A DNA stretch of 64,000 nt, taken from the NCBI RefSeq assembly GCF_003008595.1, contig NZ_CP027669.1, positions 3,162,001 through 3,226,000 of the forward strand, written 5' to 3'. The position numbers and the translations under genes are program-made. The DNA is from Simplicispira suum (GTDB taxonomy: Bacteria; Pseudomonadota; Gammaproteobacteria; Burkholderiales; Burkholderiaceae_C). The notes beneath the pieces are model-generated. The model had not been told where the DNA came from. It was given only the letters and a program-made list of their open reading frames with translations, and searched no databases. Positions 19,345-26,906 of the stretch are shown here, piece after piece. Position 1 is the first letter of the stretch. Every line of letters begins with the position of its first letter.

Positions 19345-20265
19345 ATGCTGAATCTTTCACGCCTTCATCTGCTGAGCGAGCTGTCCGTGCTGGGCACGAT
19401 TGCCAAGGTCGCAGAGGCTGTGAACTTGACGCGTCCGGCGGTGTCCCAACAACTGGCCATCCTGGAACAGGAGACAGGCACAGTGCTTTTCGAGCGCTCC
19501 GGCCGAGGGGTCAGGCTCACGCTCGCGGGCGAGAGCCTGGTGGCAAGCTCCGCCAAAGTGTTCGACTTGGTCAACGAAATCGAGTCCGACTTGGCCTCAG
19601 CCAAAGGCGACGTTGCAGGTGAAGTGCGCATCTCGGCCTTTGGGTCGGTCGCAACAACGTTCATCCCCGCCGTCTTCAAGGAGCTGGTGAAACAACACCC
19701 TCAGCTGGCACTTCGATTTGAGGAGCTGGAGCCCGGAGAAAGCCTGAAAGCCGCAGCAGCCAAACAGGTGGACCTGGCACTGGTGGATGACTCCATCAGT
19801 GCAGAAGCACTCTCCAGCATGCTGTACTTTCGCCCGGTTTATGAAGACCACCTGGCCGTGGTCATGGCATCCAGCCATCGACTGGCCAACGCCACATCCA
19901 TTTCCATCACGGACCTCGCTTCGGAGAACTGGGCCATCAACCGAAATGCCCAGACGTACAAGGCCCAAATCGTGAATGCATGCCACGAAGCTGGCTTCGC
20001 GCCAAAAGTGGTGGCCAGTTGCAGAAACATCGCAGCGACACTTGAAATGGTGCGCACGGGCTATGTCATCACAGTGTTGCCCGCTTTGGCGCTTAGAGCC
20101 GCTGCAACCGACCCCGCGTTCTCGGTGGTCCCCGTGGCGCCTCTGATGGTGCGCCGCATTTTTGTGGCCATGGTTCAGGGGACTTTCCGGCGACCGGCAA
20201 TTGCCGCAGTCCTACGCGCGCTTGACAGCGTCGTGCCACTTTTCGAGACGCAGCCCCAATCGTGA
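19345..20265 (+). CDS. LysR-type transcriptional regulator
   Basis: 306 residues. The N-terminal winged HTH (VAEAVNLTRPAVSQQLAILEQETG, residues about 21-44) is followed by the linker helix and a periplasmic-binding-fold effector domain (GEVRISAFGSVATTFIPA...). It is divergent from the 15-kb minus-strand operon, the classic arrangement for a regulator of the adjacent pathway, so it probably activates that operon in response to its substrate. The ATG has a weak Shine-Dalgarno. Confidence 0.9.
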   Translation: MLNLSRLHLLSELSVLGTIAKVAEAVNLTRPAVSQQLAILEQETGTVLFERSGRGVRLTLAGESLVASSAKVFDLVNEIESDLASAKGDVAGEVRISAFGSVATTFIPAVFKELVKQHPQLALRFEELEPGESLKAAAAKQVDLALVDDSISAEALSSMLYFRPVYEDHLAVVMASSHRLANATSISITDLASENWAINRNAQTYKAQIVNACHEAGFAPKVVASCRNIAATLEMVRTGYVITVLPALALRAAATDPAFSVVPVAPLMVRRIFVAMVQGTFRRPAIAAVLRALDSVVPLFETQPQS

Positions 20266-20314
20266 TGCGCTTTCACGACAGGCGAGGCCGGACAACAGGC
20301 GTACGATGTGATTC

Positions 20315-20758
20315 ATGAGCACATTCGCAAACTCATTGAAATCAGAAATCGCACGCATCGCTCGCAAAGAGTTGAAAGATGAACTGACGGCATTGAGAAA
20401 ATCCGCTGGGCACCACCGCTCAGAGATTGCCGGCCTCAAGCGCGACCTGAAAGCGCTGCAGCAGCAGTACAAGGCTCTGGCCAAGGGAGTTCAATCGGCT
20501 GGCAAACAAGCCGAACCAACTCAATCTGCACGTGCATCCAGGGGCACGTTTGATGCATCCAAACTGGCCGAGTACCGAGCGCACCTCGGCGTTACGCAAG
20601 CCCAACTGGCAGTGCTCCTGCAAGCATCCAGCTTGTCGGTATACAAATGGGAAAGCGGAAAGGTCCAGCCACGTGCCGCCCAGCTTGAGCGGATAACTGC
20701 TTTGTTCAAGCTCGGAAAACGCGCAGCACTGAAACAGCTCGACGCACTCACCGAGTAG
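20315..20758 (+). CDS. XRE-type HTH protein with N-terminal coiled coil
   Basis: 147 residues. The N-terminal half is charged and helical (KSEIARIARKELKDELTALR onward), probably a coiled coil. The C-terminal part has an XRE-like HTH (GVTQAQLAVLLQASSLSVYK followed by WESGK). This architecture is common in small Burkholderiales DNA-binding proteins of unknown role. It starts 49 nt after lysR. The IS3-family copy begins 31 nt past its stop, so any downstream partner has been lost. Confidence 0.75.
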   Translation: MSTFANSLKSEIARIARKELKDELTALRKSAGHHRSEIAGLKRDLKALQQQYKALAKGVQSAGKQAEPTQSARASRGTFDASKLAEYRAHLGVTQAQLAVLLQASSLSVYKWESGKVQPRAAQLERITALFKLGKRAALKQLDALTE

Positions 20759-20806
20759 TCAAGACCAGCGCTGAATAGACTCGAGGGCTGAATCGACCCG
20801 GGTTTT

Positions 20807-21682
20807 CTAGACACCTGCGAACCGTTGGGAATGGCGTCGTTCGAACTCGACCGGCGAAGTATCGCCGGCCGTTGCGTGTCGCCGCTTGGGGTTATAGAAC
20901 ATCTCGATGTAGTTGAAGATATCGACGCGTGCGTCGTGGCGCGTGGCATAGATCTGGCGGCGCACCCGCTCACGCTTGAGCAACTGAAAGAAGCTCTCGG
21001 CGACGGCGTTGTCGTGGCAGTTTCCGCGCCGGCTCATGCTGCTGACCAAATTGTGTTCCCGCACGAACGTCTGCCAGTCATGGCCTGTGAATTGACAGCC
21101 CTGATCCGAGTGCACCGTGACAGCCTCTTGAGGCCGACGGCGCCATAACGCCATCACAAGCGCGTCCAGGACCAAGCTGGTGTCGATACGGCTGCCCATG
21201 GACCAGCCCACCACTTGGCGCGAGAACAGGTCGATCACGACCGCCAGATACAGCCAGCCTTCGTGTGTGCGGATGTAGGTGATATCGGTCACCCAGGATC
21301 GATTGGGCTGGGTCACCAGAAACTCGCGCTGCAGATGATTGGGCGCGACCACGGCAGGCGCTCCTGCACGCCCGCCAGGGCGGCGGCGGTAACCTGTCTG
21401 CGAGCGCAGCCCTTCGAGCTTGAGCAACCGAGCGACGCGGTGCTTGCCGCAACGCTCGCCCAGATCGCGCATGTCCAGCGTCAGCTTGCGATAGCCATAC
21501 ACGCCGCCGCTCTCCAGCCAGGCTTGCTTGAGCAGGCCAGTCAGCCGTTGATCGTCCTGTGCGCTTGCACTGGTTGGCTCGACTTTCCATGCGTAATAGC
21601 CGCTGGGATGCACCTGCATGACCCGACACATCCGCCGAACGCTGTACTGTGCCTCGTGCGCCTTCATGAACGCGTACCTCAC
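20807..21682 (-). CDS. IS3-family transposase OrfB (copy 1)
   Basis: 291-residue integrase-core protein with DDE residues in SWVTDITYI, TVHSDQGCQF and NAVAESFFQLLKRE, preceded by an HTH_21 region. It differs from copy 2 by two substitutions seen here: Met for Thr in LVSSMSRRG and Ala for Gly in RRHATAG. The coding region is intact, but it normally needs -1 frameshifting from orfA, which the IS30 element has separated by 1.2 kb. Confidence 0.9.
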   Translation of the reverse strand: MRYAFMKAHEAQYSVRRMCRVMQVHPSGYYAWKVEPTSASAQDDQRLTGLLKQAWLESGGVYGYRKLTLDMRDLGERCGKHRVARLLKLEGLRSQTGYRRRPGGRAGAPAVVAPNHLQREFLVTQPNRSWVTDITYIRTHEGWLYLAVVIDLFSRQVVGWSMGSRIDTSLVLDALVMALWRRRPQEAVTVHSDQGCQFTGHDWQTFVREHNLVSSMSRRGNCHDNAVAESFFQLLKRERVRRQIYATRHDARVDIFNYIEMFYNPKRRHATAGDTSPVEFERRHSQRFAGV

Positions 21683-21707
21683 CCGGACTGCTTGGCAAAG
21701 TACGCTG

Positions 21708-22937
21708 CCTTGGATTCAACCCGTCGCTGCAACACCTTTGATACAAGTGTGCAGCGAGGAAGATATTCATGGCGAGATTGGGACGTCCCGGACTGTCGGA
21801 TGCGCAGCGGCGAGAGTTGTGGGAGCGATGGAAGGCAGGGGATTCCATCAGCGACATCGGTCGTGCATTGTTCAAGCACCCTGGGTCGGTGCATGGGGTG
21901 CTCGCGTTGGGCGGCGGCATCTACAGCCCGGCGCGCAAACGGGCCGCCTCAGCCTTGACGACACACGAGCGCGAGCAGATCTCTCGCGGTCTGGCGGCCG
22001 GTCATTCATGCAGGCAGATCGCCGCGGAACTTGGCCGATCGCCTTCAACGGTCAGCCGAGAGATCCATCGCAATGGCGGTGCCGAGCGATATCGTGCAGC
22101 ACTGGCCGATGGGCGGGCCTGGGAGCAGGCGCGCCGACCTCAGCCCTGTGCCCTGGCGCTCAATCCTGAGCTGGCCCGGCTCGTGTCCCAGAAGCTGGCG
22201 TTGCAGTGGTCTCCTCAGCAAATCGCTGGATGGCTGCGACGAGAACACCCCGATACTGAGCGCATGCAGGTGTCGCACGAGACGATCTATCGCAGCCTCT
22301 TCGTACAGGCCCGTGGGGTGCTGAAGAAGGAATTGATGGCTCATCTTCGTACTCGCCGCTCCATGCGGCGAACGCGCGCAGGCCTGGGCAAGGCATCGCC
22401 TCGAGGGCAGATCCCTGACGCGGTGTCCATCCTCGATCGTCCCGCGCAGATCGAGGACCGCGCCGTTCCTGGTCATTGGGAAGGTGACTTGGTCACGGGG
22501 GCAAAGAATAGCCACATTGCAACGCTGGTGGAGCGTCATTCACGTTTCGCGCTGCTGGTCCAGGTCGATGGCAAGGACACGGCCAGCGTAGTGCAGGCGT
22601 TGACGCGCGAAGTCAAGCGACTCCCAGAAGGCTCGATGAAATCGCTGACCTGGGACCGAGGCATGGAGCTGGCCCAGCATCGGATGTTCTCGATGGCCAC
22701 TGAGGTCGATGTGTTCTTCTGTGATCCACGAAGCCCATGGCAGCGTGGCACCAACGAGAACACGAACGGGCTGGTGCGTCAGTACTTGCCCAAGGGAGCT
22801 GACCTCTCGGTCTACAGTCAAGCGGATCTGGATGCTATCTCCATGCGGCTGAACACGAGACCTCGAAAGACGCTGGACTATGAAACGCCTGCAAGTAGAC
22901 TTCAGCGAGCCGTTGCAGCGACGGGTTGAATCCAAGG
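21708..22937 (+). mobile_element. IS30-family insertion sequence inside the IS3 element
   Basis: Inverted ends begin CCTTGGATTCAACCCGTCGC on both sides. It sits inside orfA of the IS3 copy. The 3-bp flanks are CTG (21705-21707) and CGG (22938-22940), consistent with a 3-bp duplication carrying one change. The size is 1230 bp. Confidence 0.9.
21769..22929 (+). CDS. IS30-family transposase
   Basis: 386 residues. The N-terminal HTH region includes RRELWERWKAGDSISDIGRA, followed by a second HTH (HSCRQIAAELGRSPSTVSRE). The catalytic core has Asp in GHWEGDLVTGAKN, Asp in TWDRGMELAQH and Glu in GTNENTNGLVRQYLPKG. Length and layout are typical and no damage is visible. Confidence 0.93.
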   Translation: MARLGRPGLSDAQRRELWERWKAGDSISDIGRALFKHPGSVHGVLALGGGIYSPARKRAASALTTHEREQISRGLAAGHSCRQIAAELGRSPSTVSREIHRNGGAERYRAALADGRAWEQARRPQPCALALNPELARLVSQKLALQWSPQQIAGWLRREHPDTERMQVSHETIYRSLFVQARGVLKKELMAHLRTRRSMRRTRAGLGKASPRGQIPDAVSILDRPAQIEDRAVPGHWEGDLVTGAKNSHIATLVERHSRFALLVQVDGKDTASVVQALTREVKRLPEGSMKSLTWDRGMELAQHRMFSMATEVDVFFCDPRSPWQRGTNENTNGLVRQYLPKGADLSVYSQADLDAISMRLNTRPRKTLDYETPASRLQRAVAATG

Positions 22938-22940
22938 CGG

Positions 22941-23190
22941 CCTTTTTTAGGATGTCGCGCTCCTCTGTCACGCGCCGCAGCTCGGCCTTCAGGCGGCGCA
23001 GTTCCTCCGTCTGCGACGCCTGCGCCTGCCGCTCAGCAGCCGGCAGCGCATACGACTTGATCCACTTGTACAGGCTGTGCTGGCTCACGCCGATCCGCGC
23101 GGATACATCGGCCACCCGATGGCCTCGCTCCGTGATCTGCTTGACCGCTTCGATCTTGAATTCTTCAGGGTAAGGTTGTTTGCTTGTCAT
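22941..23190 (-). pseudogene. IS3-family OrfA (copy 1), interrupted by IS30
   Basis: Starts at the ATG at 23190 with the same N-terminus as intact copy 2 (MTSKQPYPEEFKIEAVKQI). It is identical through EERDILKKA, where the IS30 end interrupts it; the last codons (YFAKQSG) lie on the far side at 21684-21707. The HTH and leucine-zipper-like region remain, but the frameshift route to OrfB is cut. Confidence 0.88.
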
Positions 23191-23309
23191 GGCACCTCCT
23201 ATTGGGCCTCAGGTTTGAGGCTCGAAGGTGTCTACTGAAGCCGGGTCGATTCAATGGCCCAATAATTTACCCAAGCTGAAGAAGCAGTGGGGACTTTTTC
23301 AGCATTGCC

Positions 23310-24482
23310 TTAAGTCTTGACGGCCCGGGGAAGCGACGTCAAACCAAGTGCTCTCGCAATAAGTCCAATCTGAATCTCGCTGGTTCCGTCTCCAATCCTC
23401 AAGACTCTCCCATCGCGCCAAAAGCGGGTAGGTGCGCACTCATTCATGAATCCATAGCCGCCGTGGACCTGAATTGCCAAGTCTGCGCATTGTGAGGCCG
23501 CCTCCGTGGAGTAGTACTTTGTCATCGAAAGGAAGCCGTCATCGAGTTGGCCTTCGTCGCGCATCCAGGCAGATTTGCGGACCATGAGCCGCGAGGTTTC
23601 GACGCGGATTGCAATGTCAGCGATGGCTTTCTGCACCAATTGAAAGTCAGCGATCGATCCACCAAACGCCTTGCGCTCACGGGCATACGCGATCGCATGG
23701 TCCAGGCAACCCTGAGCCATGCCGACGGCCATTGCTGAAATAAGAATACGTCCGACCTTGAAGGCTCCGTGTACCAGGTGGCGGCCGTCGCCAACTTTGC
23801 CCACGATGCTGGTGGCTGGCGCCGATACGCCGTCCAGGAACACCGGCCGCGTTTCCGATGAGCGCCATCCCAACTTGTCGTATGGCTTGCCGTAAACGAG
23901 TCCAGGCGCATCTGCTGGCAAAGCAAACATTGTCATTTGAGGCTTATCCGGCTGGCCACCTGTTACGGCGCATACAAGAACGACAGAGGTGATCGGCGCA
24001 CCCGCATTGGTTATGAATGCCTTTTCCCCGTCGATTCGCCAGCCGGTGGCGTTCTCCACAGCCCTCGTTGTGTAGCCGGCAGTCCACGATCCGGCTTGAG
24101 GCTCGGTACCGGCCACAGCGCCCAGTGCCGTGCCGGCCACGATGCCCGGCAGGTACCGCTCAATCTGCTCGACGCTCCCATTCTCGACAAGCATCAGGCC
24201 GGCCGCCATCGAGACCATCAGTGTTACGGCCAACGACTGGTCCTGGCGTGCAATTTCCTCGATTGCCACGCTGGTCTCCTGCATACCTGCACCTGCGCCG
24301 CCGAACTCCTCCGAGAAGGGAAGACGCGTGATCCCTAGATCACGCCCACAGCGCAGATAAAGCTCTGGGTCGAACCGCGCTTCCGTGTCGCGTGCGTTGG
24401 CACCTGGAGCGAGCTCCCGCTTCGCCCAGTCTGCTACAGATGCCTGGATGGCTGTCTGCTCTTCTGACTCCATGAAGTTCAT
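23310..24482 (-). CDS. Acyl-CoA dehydrogenase
   Basis: 390 residues; FAD-dependent alpha,beta-dehydrogenation of an acyl-CoA with electrons passed to ETF. Helical N-terminus, then the middle beta domain and a C-terminal helical domain ending in VHGGYGFMNECAPTRFWRDG. The usual catalytic-base motif (Y-E-G-T) reads IGDGTSEIQ, so Asp stands where Glu is common. The gene is divergent from the acyl-CoA synthetase at 24565 and opens the catabolic island. Confidence 0.88.
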   Translation of the reverse strand: MNFMESEEQTAIQASVADWAKRELAPGANARDTEARFDPELYLRCGRDLGITRLPFSEEFGGAGAGMQETSVAIEEIARQDQSLAVTLMVSMAAGLMLVENGSVEQIERYLPGIVAGTALGAVAGTEPQAGSWTAGYTTRAVENATGWRIDGEKAFITNAGAPITSVVLVCAVTGGQPDKPQMTMFALPADAPGLVYGKPYDKLGWRSSETRPVFLDGVSAPATSIVGKVGDGRHLVHGAFKVGRILISAMAVGMAQGCLDHAIAYARERKAFGGSIADFQLVQKAIADIAIRVETSRLMVRKSAWMRDEGQLDDGFLSMTKYYSTEAASQCADLAIQVHGGYGFMNECAPTRFWRDGRVLRIGDGTSEIQIGLIARALGLTSLPRAVKT

Positions 24483-24499
24483 GTGTGTTCTCCGATTGA

Positions 24500-24539
24500 G
24501 GGTTTACCCGGTAGGAAGACTATTATTCCCGTGGGTATA
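24500..24539. promoter_or_regulatory. Divergent promoter region with two short palindromes
   Basis: Between the divergent acyl-CoA dehydrogenase and synthetase genes lie GGGTTTACCC (24500-24509) and TATTCCCGTGGGTATA (24524-24539, arms of 7 with one mismatch). Either could be an operator, for instance for the TetR protein encoded at 32894. Binding is inferred from position only. Confidence 0.4.
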
Positions 24540-24564
24540 TTAACGTACTTGCAGGAAACATCAC

Positions 24565-26112
24565 GTGCATCTCATCGATTACATAGAACGCGCCGGCTCC
24601 TTGCGAAGCCATCACCCGGCTCTGGTTGCGAAGGGGCAATCCCTGAGCTTCGAGGAGGTGGCGAAGCGTGCCCGCCAAGTCGGCGCATCCCTGGCGGAAC
24701 AGAATCTTCCACTCGGCTCGACGGTGGCGATCCTTGCGGACAACTGTCCCGAGGTGTGCTTACTGCAACTGGGTATCAACCTTGCCGGTCTCGCTTGGAC
24801 ATCAATCCATCCTTCCACCACGACGGACACGACCGCGCAAGTCCTCGACTACCTTGACGCTCGGCTGGTCTTCTTCCAGGCTCAGTATTTCGCCAAGGCA
24901 GAGGCGGCTGCGAAGGCTATTCCCGGGCTCATGACGGTCTGCATTAACGGCAGCGCGCCTGTCGGGCGGAGCCTCGATGCCTGGCTGACAACGAATCCGG
25001 ACCACGAGGTCCTGGGCTCGTTGGCTACGCCCACGACGGCGGCCTGGCTGCAGCACACGGGCGGCGCCGCTGGGCCTTGCCATGGAACTGTGCATTCCCG
25101 CAGCGCGATTGAGATCGGCCTCGCCAATGTTGTTGATGCGTTGGGTGCCGGGCAGGAATCGAAGCATTTGGTTGTGGCGCCGCTGACCCATGCGGCCGGA
25201 ATCTTCTCGCTCGCGTTTGCCTCGGTTGGAGCCACGAATGTCATTCACGAGTTATTCGACGCGGATGCCGTCGACGCTGCCTTGCGCAGCGAGGGGATCA
25301 CCCATCTCTTCCTTCCGCCCACGGCACTGTATGCACTTCTTGATTTCCTCGATGGGCCGGCCGCCTATCCGGCCCTGCAATGCCTGGTTGTGGCCGGCGC
25401 GCCAGTAGCGCCGGAGCGGTTCGAGCAGGCCGTGAACTACCTCGGCCCGGTTTTGCATGAGGTCTATGGCCAGACGGAAACTCTGCTCGCACTAGTTAAG
25501 CGCCCGGGAGACTATTTTCTGGGTGGGCGGCTTGATGCCCGTGTGGCTCGTTCGGCCGGAAGGCCCGTCCGTTTCGCGCGCGTCGCACTGCTTGATGACG
25601 AGGGTTCTCTAGTGGCTCCAGGGGAGAGTGGTGAGGTGGCAGTTCGGACTTCGATGCTAATGGACGGCTACTACAAGAAGCCTGAGCTCACGGCGCGCAG
25701 CCGACGTGGGGGCTGGCACCTCACGGGGGACATCGGTATCGCGGACGAAGCGGGCTTCGTCACTATCGTCGATCGCAAGCGCGAGATGATCATTACGGGT
25801 TCCTTTAATGTGTTTCCGGGCGAGGTTGAGGAGGTGCTGTGCGGGCATGAGGGGATCCAAGACTGCTGCGTCTTCGGCATCCCGGACGGCAAGTGGGGCG
25901 AAAGCGTGCACGCCGTCGTCAGCCTACGCGAGTGCTCCAGTCTCCAAGAAGACCAGCTTCTGCAATGGTGCAAGGCCGGTCTTGGAAGCATCAAGGCGCC
26001 AAAGTCCATCACTATCGTCCCCCAGTCCGCGATTCCGCGTGCGGCCGATGGCGCGGTGGATCGCGCGAAGCTGAAAGCTCCATATTGGGACGGCCAATGG
26101 AGGCGGGTATGA
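24565..26112 (+). CDS. AMP-binding acyl-CoA synthetase-like protein with degenerate catalytic motifs
   Basis: 515 residues from a GTG preceded by AGGA. ANL fold: A5 motif EVYGQTETLL and A7/A8 region HLTGDIGIADEAGFVTIVDR are normal. Two catalytic sites are not. The phosphate loop, usually T-S-G-T-T-G-x-P-K-G, reads TGGAAGPCHG (165-174) and lacks the Lys. The C-terminal A10 motif reads PRAADGAVDRAKL, with Ala497 where the adenylation Lys is expected. It may be impaired in adenylation or may act mainly in thioester formation. The stop overlaps the next gene (ATGA). Confidence 0.8.
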   Translation: MHLIDYIERAGSLRSHHPALVAKGQSLSFEEVAKRARQVGASLAEQNLPLGSTVAILADNCPEVCLLQLGINLAGLAWTSIHPSTTTDTTAQVLDYLDARLVFFQAQYFAKAEAAAKAIPGLMTVCINGSAPVGRSLDAWLTTNPDHEVLGSLATPTTAAWLQHTGGAAGPCHGTVHSRSAIEIGLANVVDALGAGQESKHLVVAPLTHAAGIFSLAFASVGATNVIHELFDADAVDAALRSEGITHLFLPPTALYALLDFLDGPAAYPALQCLVVAGAPVAPERFEQAVNYLGPVLHEVYGQTETLLALVKRPGDYFLGGRLDARVARSAGRPVRFARVALLDDEGSLVAPGESGEVAVRTSMLMDGYYKKPELTARSRRGGWHLTGDIGIADEAGFVTIVDRKREMIITGSFNVFPGEVEEVLCGHEGIQDCCVFGIPDGKWGESVHAVVSLRECSSLQEDQLLQWCKAGLGSIKAPKSITIVPQSAIPRAADGAVDRAKLKAPYWDGQWRRV

Positions 26113-26906
26113 GTTCCGGTCTCCTAGGCGCAGCCGTTCCCGGACAGCTCCTCCAGGTCGAAGCAGTCGGCCTGCGCTTCGGTGGGATCGCCGCGTTGCA
26201 GAATGTAACGATGCAGGTGAACCGCGGCGAACTGCTAGCGCTTATTGGCCCCAACGGGGCCGGCAAGAGTTCACTGATTAATTGCATCAGCGGCTTCTAC
26301 CGGCCGACCAGTGGACGCGTCACCTACCAAGGCGAAGACATTACGGGTAGGGCGGTACACCATGTTGCCCGCAGGGGGGTCGTCCGGACCTTTCAGGGAA
26401 CGCAGCTTTTCGGTTCGCTCACCGTGGCCGAAAGTCTGCTCGTAGCCCGCGAGCAGCGGTTTTCCTACGGCTTGGCATCCGCGTTCTTCTGGACGCCCCG
26501 AACGCGCGTCCAGGAGTCGCGTGAGCGCGAAGCCGTGGAAGAAATAATCGAGTTTTTACAGATCGAGCCCTACCGGCACCAGAAAGTCGGAACCCTCGCC
26601 TACGGACTGCGCAAGCGTGTCGACCTGGGCCGGGCGCTAGCCTTGGAGCCAGAACTCCTCATGCTTGACGAGCCAATGGCTGGAATGAATGTGGAAGAAA
26701 AGGAAGATCTTGCACGCTTCATTGTGGACGTGCGGGAAACAAGAGGAACCTCAATGCTGCTGATCGAGCACGACATGGGCGTTGTCATGGACCTCGCAGA
26801 CCGTGTGGCCGTCCTGCAATATGGAAAGAAGATTGCCGATGGAACGCCGAAGGATGTGCAGAACGACCCGATCGTGATCGCGGCCTACCTGGGGGCGCAC
26901 CCATGA
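26109..26906 (+). CDS. livG: Branched-chain-type ABC transporter ATPase (LivG-like)
   Basis: 265 residues from the ATG at 26109 that overlaps the upstream stop. Walker A GPNGAGKSS, Walker B LLMLDEPMAGMN, H-loop LIEHDMGVVMDLADR. The signature region is LAYGLRKRVDLGRAL rather than L-S-G-G-Q, as is usual in LivG proteins. It is part of a complete Liv/HAAT importer (26109, 28846, 29733, 30833, 32073) which in such islands often carries aromatic or branched carboxylates rather than amino acids. Confidence 0.9.
   Translation: MSSGLLGAAVPGQLLQVEAVGLRFGGIAALQNVTMQVNRGELLALIGPNGAGKSSLINCISGFYRPTSGRVTYQGEDITGRAVHHVARRGVVRTFQGTQLFGSLTVAESLLVAREQRFSYGLASAFFWTPRTRVQESREREAVEEIIEFLQIEPYRHQKVGTLAYGLRKRVDLGRALALEPELLMLDEPMAGMNVEEKEDLARFIVDVRETRGTSMLLIEHDMGVVMDLADRVAVLQYGKKIADGTPKDVQNDPIVIAAYLGAHP

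Larger units (their letters stand above)
20789..23253 (-). mobile_element. IS3-family insertion sequence, copy 1, split by an IS30-family element
   Basis: Ends share TGAATCGACCCGG read inward. The footprint is 2465 bp; subtracting the 1230-bp IS30 element and a 3-bp duplication leaves 1232 bp, exactly the size of intact copy 2 (46478-47709). Unlike copy 2 there is no target duplication: the left flank is GGC and the right flank ATG. The two copies are in opposite orientation. Confidence 0.9.
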
